From JBDTMC01 sp039934475 (GTDB taxonomy: Bacteria; Acidobacteriota; Terriglobia; Bryobacterales; Bryobacteraceae): DNA of 17,869 nucleotides. The stretch's first letter is position 1, and each line of letters begins with the position of its first letter. The notes beneath the pieces were generated by a model, which was not told the DNA's origin, did no database searches, and saw only the letters and a list, made by a program, of their open reading frames with translations. The stretch spans positions 1-17,869 of the forward strand of contig JBDTMC010000122.1 in assembly GCA_039934475.1 (NCBI GenBank), in the 5' to 3' direction. Shown here piece after piece: positions 7,565 through 14,211 of this stretch. Both the position numbers and the translations under genes were made by a program.

Positions 7565-9210
7565 TGCAGATTCAAAAGGCTCCGGAAGTCCACGACGTTG
7601 TGATTGTCGGCAGCGGCGCCAGTGGCGGCATGGTCGCCTGGAACCTGACGCGCCAGGGCGTGAATGTGCTGTTGCTGGATGCGGGCGCAAAGTTTAACCG
7701 TGCTTCCTACTGGACGCATGTAAAGCCTTGGGAGTGGAAGCAGCGACTCGAGCGCGGCCAACATCCTCCGGCCTTTGAGCTCTCCACGAAGGAGCAGCCC
7801 TACTCCACACTGCCCGACCATCCGTTTGACTTGGTGCGAGTTTGGGGACGCGGCGGCAAGACAAATATTTGGGGCCGAGTGTCATTGCGATACGGCGATT
7901 TGGACTTCCAGGGACCGGCGCACGATGGATGGGAAATCCCCTGGCCGATCCGCTACAAGGACATCGAACCTTACTACGACAAGGTAGAGCAGTTGATAGG
8001 CGTGTGCGGCGGCACTGACGATCAGGATTCACTCCCCGGGAGTAAGTACCATCTTCCGGCGCCGTCACCCCGCTGCGGAGAACGTCTGCTGCAAAAGGCG
8101 GGCAAAGGCATTGGCGTTTCCATTGTTGCCGGGCGGCGCGCCGTTCTCAGCAAACCCTACAACGGCCGCGCCGGCTGCCACTTCTGCGGGGCGTGCGGGC
8201 GCGGCTGCGATGTCGGCGCGTTCTTCAATTCCTCAGACTACCTGCTGGAACCGGCCCTGAAGACCGGCCGCCTGACGATTGTCGATAACGCCGTTGCGGC
8301 GGAAGTCCTGGTGGACGGCAAGGGGCTGGCCAGCGGCATTCGATACTTTGATCGCAACACCAAGGAAGAGCACAGTGTGATGGCGAAGCGTGTGATTGTC
8401 GCGGCGTCGTGCATCGATTCCACGCGATTGCTGCTGAACTCGAAGAGCGATCGCTACCCCAATGGCATCGGCAATTCAAATGACGTTACCGGGCACTACC
8501 TGACAGAGCAGGTGCGTTTCCACATGTATGGCTTCGTGCCGGACTTACTGGGGACCGAGACTCTGAATGACGACGGGATTGGCGGCGAACATATCTACAT
8601 GCCGCGCTTCAATCACCGGGACGGACGTGGGCGCGATTACCTGCGCGGCTACGGATCGCAGTTCTGGGGCTCCGGCTCGCAAGCCAGCGCGAGTTTCGCC
8701 AAGGAGATGCCAGGTTTCGGCGCAGACTTCAAGAAGGCGGTGAAGCGGCGTTACCCGGCGCTGGTGGCGATGCATCCTTACGGCGAAGTGCTGCCGCGGC
8801 GGGAGAATCGCGTCACCGTGGAGGGAACCCCGAAGGACCGTTACGGAGTGCCTACGGCGCGGATTGAATTTCGTATCGGCGACAACGAACGCAAGATGGT
8901 GGCCGAGATGTACGACACGGCGGAAGCCGTTCTAAAGGCCGCCAAAGCCGAGATCATGCCGTTTCAACGCGGTCATATCGACATGGCAGGTAGCGCTATT
9001 CATGAGCACGGCACGGTGCGTATGGGCGACGATCCAAAACGATCGGCGGTGAACGGCTATTGCCAAAACCACGAAGTGAAGAACCTGTTCGTGGTGGACG
9101 GCTCAGTGTTTCCCACGGCGACGGAAAAGAACCCGACGCTCACCATTCTCGCCCTGGCGTGGCGCGCTTCCGATTACCTTGCCGAGCAGATGAAGACAGG
9201 CAGCGTATAG
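7564..9210 (+). CDS. GMC-family FAD-dependent oxidoreductase, catalytic subunit with four-cysteine motif
   Basis: From ATG 7564 this is a 548-residue flavoprotein. The FAD-binding dinucleotide motif is VVIVGSGASGGMVAWNL (GxGxxG at 16-21), followed by VLLLDAG. The second flavin region is VWGRGGKTNIWGRVSLRY (93-110). The C-terminal GMC domain has SAIHEHGTVRMGDDP (H480, H482) and EKNPTLTILALAW (N523), where the family's active-site His and Asn lie. Residues 205-215 read CHFCGACGRGC, a C-x2-C-x2-C-x3-C pattern. Iron-sulfur clusters occur in the catalytic subunits of FAD-dependent glucose dehydrogenases, so an electron-relay cluster is plausible here. It has no export signal of its own and probably leaves with its Tat-signal partner encoded just upstream. 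The substrate is probably a sugar, glycoside or polyol. The frame stays open upstream to 7294, but that part lies over the partner gene in another frame. The stop is 1 bp from the stop of the convergent Gfo gene. Confidence 0.93.
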   Translation: MQIQKAPEVHDVVIVGSGASGGMVAWNLTRQGVNVLLLDAGAKFNRASYWTHVKPWEWKQRLERGQHPPAFELSTKEQPYSTLPDHPFDLVRVWGRGGKTNIWGRVSLRYGDLDFQGPAHDGWEIPWPIRYKDIEPYYDKVEQLIGVCGGTDDQDSLPGSKYHLPAPSPRCGERLLQKAGKGIGVSIVAGRRAVLSKPYNGRAGCHFCGACGRGCDVGAFFNSSDYLLEPALKTGRLTIVDNAVAAEVLVDGKGLASGIRYFDRNTKEEHSVMAKRVIVAASCIDSTRLLLNSKSDRYPNGIGNSNDVTGHYLTEQVRFHMYGFVPDLLGTETLNDDGIGGEHIYMPRFNHRDGRGRDYLRGYGSQFWGSGSQASASFAKEMPGFGADFKKAVKRRYPALVAMHPYGEVLPRRENRVTVEGTPKDRYGVPTARIEFRIGDNERKMVAEMYDTAEAVLKAAKAEIMPFQRGHIDMAGSAIHEHGTVRMGDDPKRSAVNGYCQNHEVKNLFVVDGSVFPTATEKNPTLTILALAWRASDYLAEQMKTGSV

Positions 9211-9211
9211 G

Positions 9212-10573
9212 CTACGTCTTGACGTAGTCGGTTCCATAGGGCTTGCGCTGCGGTCGCAAGAGCAGTGCGTTCGCCTCGTCATCATTGACGAAGCGCTCGA
9301 CGGCCGGGTTCCATTTCAGCTCGCGCCCCAATTTCATGCCCGCGTGCGTCAGCAGGCAAGCGCTGCAGGATCGGTGTCCCACCTCAGCGGGAGCGGCCGG
9401 TTCCGTGCGGTTACGAATACTGGTGAGCCAGTCAAGGTGATGGTCGTTGTTGGGGCTGGCGTGCAAGTGGAGTTCGTTGTCCTTGATGCCGATCCGGAGC
9501 ATGCGCGGGTCGCTTGCGTCCAACACCTTGCTACGCTGTCCTTCCGCCGGTTCACCGAGTTTGAAACGGCCGCGCGTCACCCAGATCCAACCGTCTTCGC
9601 CGATAAAGCGGACGCCGTTCTCGTACTTCTCACTGAGGAACATGGTGACACCGTTGGCGTAACGAAGGCGCGCGTGATAGGGTCCGTGAACATCCCACAA
9701 TCCCTTGGTGGGGAACTGGCCGGTGGCGAGGATCTCCGCCGGTCCGGAATACTCAGCATTCATGGCCCAATGCGCGATGTCGATGTGGTGGGCGCCCCAA
9801 CCAGTGATCATGCCTGCGCCGAATTGTTCGCAACGTAGCCAGCCGGGCCGGTCATAGCGCACATTCAATTCGGATGACTGCGGATGCACGCGCTTCTCCG
9901 TGTAGTAGACGGTGGGCGTTGAACCAAGCCATTTGTCGTAGTTGAGATTGGCCGGCACCGGCAGCCGCGGCTCATCGTTTCCAGAGGGATCTTCCGGCAG
10001 GCCAATGTAGATCTCCTTCAACTTGCCGATGCGCCCGTTGCGAACCAACTCGCAGGCGAGGCGGAACTGTAATTCTGACCGTTGCTGGCTACCCAGTTGC
10101 AGAATGCGGCCCGTCTTCTTCACGGCATCGGCCATCTGGCGGCCTTCTCGAATGGTGAGCGATGCCGGCTTCTGAAGGTAGACGTCCTTGCCGGCAAGAA
10201 CCGCTTCCATCGCCGGCTGGGCGTGCCAGTGATCCGGGGTGCTGATAGAAACCGCGTCGATGCTCTTGTCTTCCAGCATCTCGCGGTAGTCCTCATAGGC
10301 TCTTACTGAGGCCTTCCGGCGATAGGTCGTCTCTACCAAGTGCTTCGCGTCGGCCAGCCGTACGGTGTCGAGATCGCACACCGCAACAAAGCGGGCAGCG
10401 CCGGGATGACGGAACACGCCGGGAAACTCCGAGGCGCGAGCGATACGGCCGCAGCCGATCTGGCCCACTTGGATGAAATTGCTGGGCGCAGCGGCCCCAA
10501 GCACGCGAGAAGGAACGATAGTGGGGAAGCCGGTTACCAGCGCCGCGCCCAGAAAGTGACGCCGTGTTGACAT
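9212..10573 (-). CDS. Tat-exported Gfo/Idh/MocA family oxidoreductase
   Basis: This 453-residue protein starts with a twin-arginine signal (MSTRRHFLGAALVTGFPTIV, R4-R5). An NAD(P)-binding Rossmann fold follows: VGQIGCGRIAR (36-46), VAVCDLD (63-69) and ISTPDHWHAQPAMEAVLAGK (110-129). The catalytic-lysine motif is QKP at 134-136 in place of the commoner EKP, as seen in many exported members of this family. The C-terminal substrate domain has the conserved GWGAHHIDIAHW (258-268). Members oxidise, reduce or epimerise sugars and keto-sugars; exported ones such as Zymomonas glucose-fructose oxidoreductase keep a tightly bound cofactor. The start is secure: AGGAGG lies 5 nt before the ATG. The ThuA gene ends 9 bp upstream on the same strand, matching the ThuA-ThuB pairing known from rhizobial disaccharide metabolism. 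The substrate is unknown. Confidence 0.94.
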   Translation of the reverse strand: MSTRRHFLGAALVTGFPTIVPSRVLGAAAPSNFIQVGQIGCGRIARASEFPGVFRHPGAARFVAVCDLDTVRLADAKHLVETTYRRKASVRAYEDYREMLEDKSIDAVSISTPDHWHAQPAMEAVLAGKDVYLQKPASLTIREGRQMADAVKKTGRILQLGSQQRSELQFRLACELVRNGRIGKLKEIYIGLPEDPSGNDEPRLPVPANLNYDKWLGSTPTVYYTEKRVHPQSSELNVRYDRPGWLRCEQFGAGMITGWGAHHIDIAHWAMNAEYSGPAEILATGQFPTKGLWDVHGPYHARLRYANGVTMFLSEKYENGVRFIGEDGWIWVTRGRFKLGEPAEGQRSKVLDASDPRMLRIGIKDNELHLHASPNNDHHLDWLTSIRNRTEPAAPAEVGHRSCSACLLTHAGMKLGRELKWNPAVERFVNDDEANALLLRPQRKPYGTDYVKT

Positions 10574-10578
10574 GGGAA

Positions 10579-10584
10579 CCTCCT
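10579..10584 (-). promoter_or_regulatory. Strong Shine-Dalgarno overlapping the upstream stop codon
   Basis: On the minus strand AGGAGG lies 5 nt before the Gfo/Idh/MocA ATG at 10573 and shares bases with the TAG stop of the ThuA gene (10583-10585). It fixes the Gfo start and points to coupled expression of the two genes. Confidence 0.85.
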
Positions 10585-11329
10585 ACCGCGCGTCACCCAT
10601 GGCCCACAGGATTCCGCCGAGGATCTGCTTCAGTAGCATCGGGTTCTTGTAGTCTTCGATCTTATGCCCGAGGGCCGTGTAGAACTCGCGCCCGCCGTCA
10701 TAGGTGTGGTACCAGGCAAGCGGCACTGCGTCGCCAAACTTGTCTCCGGCGTGATCGTCTTTCTTCGGATCGTCAAGCTTCGCGGAGTCAGTCACTAGCA
10801 CCGGCTTAATGTCCGGGTTGTTGTTCTCTGTGAAGTAGCACTCGTCGTTCCAGGTGAAATGCTCCGGCAGATGGGCGACGGCCGGGAAGCTTGGGTCTTT
10901 CACGCGAATGGTGAAGTCCTGAATTTGCGGATGGCGCACAAACTTACCACCCATCACAGCTGTGAAATAGGGCCACTTTCGCTCAGATCCCGCAGCGGAG
11001 TGAATACCCACCAGTCCACCGCCGCCCTGAATAAACGCCTTGAACGCGTCCCGCTGTTCTTGGTTCTCAAAAGCTTCGTTGTTGGTATTCGAAAAGACCA
11101 ACACTCTGTACTGCTTGAGATTGTCCTTGGTGAAGACTTTCGGGTCATCGGAGGAATCCACCTCGAAGCCATTCTCGGCGCCAAGCTTTTTGATGGCCGC
11201 TACGCTGTAAGGAATGTTGTCGTGCACATACCCGACGCCGTTATGTGTGTAGACGAGAATCTTACGCTCAGCTGCTGAAGCGGCGACGGAGAACAGAATC
11301 AAGACGATGGATAGAACAGTGCGTTTCAT
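10583..11329 (-). CDS. ThuA domain protein, exported
   Basis: This 248-residue protein has a Sec signal (MKRTVLSIVLILFSVAASAA) with likely cleavage around residue 20. The mature part matches ThuA, a glutamine-amidotransferase-like fold: KILVYTHNGVGYVHDNI (23-39), GGGGLVGIHSAA (102-113), FTWNDECYF (158-166), AWYHTYDGGREFYTALGH (205-222) and ILGGILWAMG at the end. ThuA proteins are linked to catabolism of trehalose, sucrose and related sugars through 3-keto derivatives in rhizobia, where ThuA works with the dehydrogenase ThuB. The frame can be extended to a TTG at 11338, but ATG 11329 gives the standard signal peptide. It sits 64 bp downstream of the MsrQ gene and 9 bp upstream of the Gfo gene. 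The family is secure; the reaction and substrate are not readable from sequence. Confidence 0.92.
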   Translation of the reverse strand: MKRTVLSIVLILFSVAASAAERKILVYTHNGVGYVHDNIPYSVAAIKKLGAENGFEVDSSDDPKVFTKDNLKQYRVLVFSNTNNEAFENQEQRDAFKAFIQGGGGLVGIHSAAGSERKWPYFTAVMGGKFVRHPQIQDFTIRVKDPSFPAVAHLPEHFTWNDECYFTENNNPDIKPVLVTDSAKLDDPKKDDHAGDKFGDAVPLAWYHTYDGGREFYTALGHKIEDYKNPMLLKQILGGILWAMGDAR

Positions 11330-11330
11330 G

Positions 11331-11348
11331 GAGACCAAGCCTTGGCTC
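11331..11348 (-). promoter_or_regulatory. Palindromic hairpin at the ThuA start codon
   Basis: The 11-bp palindrome CCAAG-C-CTTGG (11335-11345) is extended by GAG/CTC arms with one bulged base. It lies 5 nt upstream of the ThuA ATG (outer arm 1 nt). In the minus-strand transcript it could fold over the initiation region, or as DNA it could be an operator. No clear Shine-Dalgarno is seen for this gene. A -10-like TATCAT lies just upstream, but no good -35 is placed before it. Confidence 0.3.
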
Positions 11349-11393
11349 TATGATACTCCCACGCGTTACGACAGTAGCAGGTCTTTTACTCTA

Positions 11394-12008
11394 TTAACGG
11401 CTGGCTCCAACGGCCGGTCGCTGCGGTTTCGGGAGGACAGCGAAAACAACTCGCGACAGCAGCAACACGGCAAGCACGGCGGCGTACTCCAGATTCCGTA
11501 GGTCGATTCCTTTGCCCTGCAACAGAAAATGAGTGATCGCGGCGATCGCGCTGACATAGACCAGCTTATGAAGGTTGCGCCAGCGTTTGCCGCCCATCCA
11601 GCGAATGGCCGCGTCGAATGAGGTAGCCGCCAGGGGCAGCATCAGCAGCCACGCCAGCATGCCAAGGATGAAGAAGCGCCGGTGCGTAAGGTCATCCACC
11701 ATAATCTGCGGATTCCACTGGATGTCCCGTACGTAATAGTGCAGCCCATGCAAGGTGGCATAGAGGAAAGTAACCAGTCCCAACATGCGCCGAAAGAGGA
11801 TGAGGGGACTGAGGGCTCGGATCTTGCGCAGAGGCGTGATGGCGAGTGTGGACAGCAGCAGAATGAGGGTCCAGCGGCCCAGATAGCGCGCGACAAACTC
11901 GATGGAATTGAAGCCGAGCTGGTGGTTGTACCACTTGTACGCCAGCGCGGCGAGAGGCAGCAGGGACACGGCAAGGACGGCGCGTTTGAGCCAGGGACTC
12001 TTCCACAT
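11394..12008 (-). CDS. msrQ: MsrQ-like haem-binding membrane protein (YedZ family, ferric-reductase-like)
   Basis: This 204-residue integral membrane protein matches MsrQ/YedZ, which takes electrons from the quinone pool or flavins and passes them through haem b to the periplasmic methionine-sulfoxide reductase MsrP. Family motifs are in order: NHQLGFNSIEFVARYLGRW (28-46), LLLSTLAITPLRKI (50-63), RRMLGLVTFLYATLHGLHYY (73-92) and KRWRNLHKLVYVSAIAAITH (141-160). The conserved haem-ligand histidines are represented by H87, H147 and H160. Hydrophobic segments lie at about 9-24, 44-58, 75-93, 111-130, 148-163 and 172-193. The expected neighbour msrP is absent; the gene sits between an SDR gene (48 bp upstream) and a ThuA gene (64 bp downstream). 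A TATAAA box lies about 6 nt before the ATG, but no proper -35 accompanies it. The family call is strong; the electron acceptor is uncertain. Confidence 0.88.
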   Translation of the reverse strand: MWKSPWLKRAVLAVSLLPLAALAYKWYNHQLGFNSIEFVARYLGRWTLILLLSTLAITPLRKIRALSPLILFRRMLGLVTFLYATLHGLHYYVRDIQWNPQIMVDDLTHRRFFILGMLAWLLMLPLAATSFDAAIRWMGGKRWRNLHKLVYVSAIAAITHFLLQGKGIDLRNLEYAAVLAVLLLSRVVFAVLPKPQRPAVGASR

Positions 12009-12056
12009 GATGTTTATATGCCGGAGGCCAGTGGTTTTATTCTCGCGCAGTTGAGC

Positions 12057-12788
12057 TTAACTCATGTACCATCCGCCGTTGACGTTCACAGTCTGTCCGG
12101 TGATGTAGGCATTAGTGGCCAGCATGACCGCGACAGAAGCCGTCTCATCGACGTGGCCAAAACGCCCCACAGGTATGCGAGCGGGCGTGGCGTTGATGTT
12201 CGCGGTCACCATCTCCGTCTCAATCAACGCCGGCGAGATTGCGTTGGCGGTGATGCCCTCTTTCGCCAGCAGAGCGGCGTAGGAATGCGTCAGCCCGATC
12301 ATGCCGGCCTTCGACGCGGCGTAGTGCGGACCCACCACGCCGCCGAGTTGCGCGGCCACTGACGTGAGGTTGATGATGCGTCCCCACTGGGCGGCGCGCA
12401 TCGCCGGCAGTACAGCTTGGGTGACAAGGAAGCAGGATGTCAGATTGACTGCGATGAGTTCGTTCCAATCCTGCTCTGTGATCTGATCAAGCGGCTGAGG
12501 GCGCGCGATGCCCGCGTTATTGACTAAGACGCCAGTGGGACCGAGTTCGCGGGTGACGGTTGCCACCATTCGCGTGACTTCAGCCGATTGGGAGACGTCG
12601 GCGGCGATCGCGATGGCGCGGCGACCGGTGGAGCGGATCTCCTTCACAACAGACTCCGCTTCGGCCGCCCGTACCCGATAGTTGACTGCCACATCGGCGC
12701 CGGCCTTGGCGAGTGCAATGGCGACGGCGCGCCCGATGCCGCGGCTCGCCCCTGTCACCAGTGCCACTCTGCCGGCCAACTCGCTCAT
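12057..12788 (-). CDS. Short-chain dehydrogenase/reductase (FabG-like SDR)
   Basis: This 243-residue classical SDR has the cofactor motif VTGASRGIG (11-19), the NNAG motif at 90-93, N115, and the catalytic triad S143, Y156, K160 (LTSVAAQLGG then YAASKAG). It ends in ITGQTVNVNGGWYMS, typical of FabG-like enzymes. It oxidises or reduces an alcohol/ketone pair with NAD(P). There is no signal peptide, so it should be cytoplasmic. The start at 12788 is supported by an ATGA overlap with the amidohydrolase stop (12785-12788); ten further upstream residues are open but disfavoured. Next to a lactonase-like amidohydrolase it could be a sugar dehydrogenase forming a lactone, as in L-fucose oxidation, but 3-oxoacyl-ACP reductase activity cannot be excluded from sequence. 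The SDR class is certain; the substrate is not. Confidence 0.93.
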   Translation of the reverse strand: MSELAGRVALVTGASRGIGRAVAIALAKAGADVAVNYRVRAAEAESVVKEIRSTGRRAIAIAADVSQSAEVTRMVATVTRELGPTGVLVNNAGIARPQPLDQITEQDWNELIAVNLTSCFLVTQAVLPAMRAAQWGRIINLTSVAAQLGGVVGPHYAASKAGMIGLTHSYAALLAKEGITANAISPALIETEMVTANINATPARIPVGRFGHVDETASVAVMLATNAYITGQTVNVNGGWYMS

Positions 12789-13699
12789 ACGTGCTGGCTC
12801 TTGTGGCGCGGCTTCCATTTGTAGGCGGCGATGGAGTTTTTGCCGAAGACCTTTTCCTCCACGGCCCGACCCTTAGCGGCGAAGTACGGCCGAACCAGCC
12901 CGACCACCGCGGCTATGTCGGTCCAATGGTCGCTGTTCGGCCAGTCACTGCCAAACATCAGGCGGTCTGCGCCAATCAGGTCCCACATTTGATCCAGCCG
13001 GTCTCGATAGAAGGCGAGGTCAGCGGGTACTTTGCCATCCACGGTGCGATGAACTTCTGACACTTTGAAGAAGACTTGATGGCGTTTGGAGAGTTCCCGC
13101 AGATGCGGCAAATGGGCCTCGCCAAGGGATTGCGGCAGGTGATCGATGACAACACGGAGGTTGGGAATCTGATCGGTAACCCGCACCGCAGCCTCCAGCA
13201 TGGCGGGGGTTTGATTGGCTGTGTCCAACGTGAGTCCCGCGGCGGCGAGTAGTTTCAAGTCGGAGATAAACGCGGGCCGCTTCACATCGACAACAAGGTC
13301 GCGATCCCAGATGTTGCCGCAGCGGATGCCGAGGAACATCGGGTTCTTGTGGAAGCGTTCCAGGCTGCGGGCGAATTCCGGCTTGCCCGCCTCAATGTCA
13401 CCGACCGTACCGATAATCATCGTGTCTCCAGCGGCAGTGTCCAGAATCCACTGGTTGTCCTCCAACAAAGGACTGGCCTCAACTTCAATGGCGCCGACGA
13501 TTCCCAGCGGCTGGGCCAGCTTGCGATAACGCGCCGGCAGCGCGGGCTTGTAGATAACGTCGCTCTTTGGCGGCCACGGAACACCCTCTTTGCGATTGGG
13601 ATCGAAGAGGTGGATATGCGTGTCGATAATCGGCACGGGAGGAGCTGCGGAGGCCGCGGCGGCGACCGCGATGGTGGAGAAGAAATCTCGACGATTCAC
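12785..13699 (-). CDS. Tat-signal amidohydrolase, L-fuconolactonase-like (COG3618 type)
   Basis: From GTG 13699 this is a 304-residue TIM-barrel hydrolase of the amidohydrolase-2 group. The N-terminus (VNRRDFFSTIAVAAAASA) is a twin-arginine signal. The metal-site motif PIIDTHIHLFDP follows at once, then GAIEVEASP, FLGIRCG, VVIDHLP and the terminal RLMFGSDWPNSDHW with the conserved active-site Asp. Family members hydrolyse sugar lactones such as L-fucono- or L-rhamnono-lactone, or act as decarboxylases. I prefer GTG 13699: it gives a standard Tat start, avoids overlapping the divergent DinB gene, and has a -10-like TACAAT about 7 nt before it, which would suit a leaderless mRNA. The alternative ATG 13732 adds 11 residues and shares bases with the DinB start. 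The stop overlaps the SDR start (ATGA). The family is firm; the substrate is inferred. Confidence 0.88.
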   Translation of the reverse strand: MNRRDFFSTIAVAAAASAAPPVPIIDTHIHLFDPNRKEGVPWPPKSDVIYKPALPARYRKLAQPLGIVGAIEVEASPLLEDNQWILDTAAGDTMIIGTVGDIEAGKPEFARSLERFHKNPMFLGIRCGNIWDRDLVVDVKRPAFISDLKLLAAAGLTLDTANQTPAMLEAAVRVTDQIPNLRVVIDHLPQSLGEAHLPHLRELSKRHQVFFKVSEVHRTVDGKVPADLAFYRDRLDQMWDLIGADRLMFGSDWPNSDHWTDIAAVVGLVRPYFAAKGRAVEEKVFGKNSIAAYKWKPRHKSQHV

Positions 13700-13705
13700 G
13701 GTCGT

Positions 13706-13722
13706 ATTGTATATCGTCGATA
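13706..13722. promoter_or_regulatory. Divergent promoter candidate with an 11-bp palindrome
   Basis: The short space between the amidohydrolase and DinB genes contains the palindrome TATCG-T-CGATA (13712-13722). On the minus strand a -10-like TACAAT (13711 to 13706) would start transcription at about the GTG of the amidohydrolase. The palindrome lies beside this -10 and 8 nt before the DinB ATG, where a repressor could affect both genes. No matching -35 was found, so this is a weak call. Confidence 0.25.
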
Positions 13723-13730
13723 CTGAGGGC

Positions 13731-14201
13731 ATGAACCAGGCCCCCGAACTTCGACGTCATCTTCTCGATCTTTTGCGCGGCGGCAACGCGCACGCCACGT
13801 TCGAACAAATAGTAGATGACTTCCCCATGGCCTCCATCGGCGTGCGTCCAAAAGGTATGGCCCATTCGGCTTGGGAACTGTTGGAGCACCTTCGCTTCAC
13901 ACAGCAGGACATCCTCAAATTCAGCCTTTCCGCCGACTATGTGGAACCGAAGTGGCCGGACGATTATTGGCCGAAGAGCGCCGCGCCGGCCGTGCCGGAC
14001 GAATGGAAGAAATCGATTCGACGGTTTCGCGAGGATGCTGCGGCATTTGAGACCCTGTTGCAGGATACGGCCCGGGATCTGTACCTGCCGTTCCCGTGGG
14101 GCAGCGGCCAGACCCTCCTGCGCGAGGCGTTGCTGATTGCCGATCATAACGCCTGGCATCTTGGTCAGCTGATGCTGGTGCGCCGCGCGCTGGAACTGTG
14201 A
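13731..14201 (+). CDS. DinB/YfiT-like metal-binding four-helix protein
   Basis: This 156-residue protein has the DinB fold pattern. ELLEHLRFTQQDIL (49-62) supplies the first metal histidine, H53. ADHNAWHLGQLMLVRRAL (138-155) supplies the HxxxH pair, H139 and H143. PKGMAHSAWELLEHLRFTQ and EPKWPDDYWP are typical of the subgroup common in Acidobacteriota. Such proteins bind a divalent metal; some are thiol-dependent transferases, most have no assigned reaction. The open frame reaches back to 13590, but that part lies antisense to the amidohydrolase gene, and the family begins at about this ATG. A GAGGG run sits only 1 nt before the ATG, which is unusually close for a ribosome-binding site. It ends 10 bp from the convergent TRIC-like gene. 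Confidence 0.9.
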   Translation: MNQAPELRRHLLDLLRGGNAHATFEQIVDDFPMASIGVRPKGMAHSAWELLEHLRFTQQDILKFSLSADYVEPKWPDDYWPKSAAPAVPDEWKKSIRRFREDAAAFETLLQDTARDLYLPFPWGSGQTLLREALLIADHNAWHLGQLMLVRRALEL

Positions 14202-14211
14202 ATTGCAGGAA

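Noticed and set aside
7294..9210. A 638-residue open frame containing the GMC oxidoreductase with a 90-residue N-terminal extension.
   Set aside because: The extension lies over the subunit-3 gene in another frame and has no family similarity. The FAD motif starts right after ATG 7564, which overlaps the partner's stop codon.
12050..12063. Inverted repeat AGTT-GAGCTT-AACT at the SDR stop codon as a terminator.
   Set aside because: The stem is only 4 bp and no T-tract follows, so it is indistinguishable from chance.
13590..13730. An extended DinB start 47 codons upstream.
   Set aside because: The added residues are the antisense of the amidohydrolase N-terminus and are not like DinB proteins.
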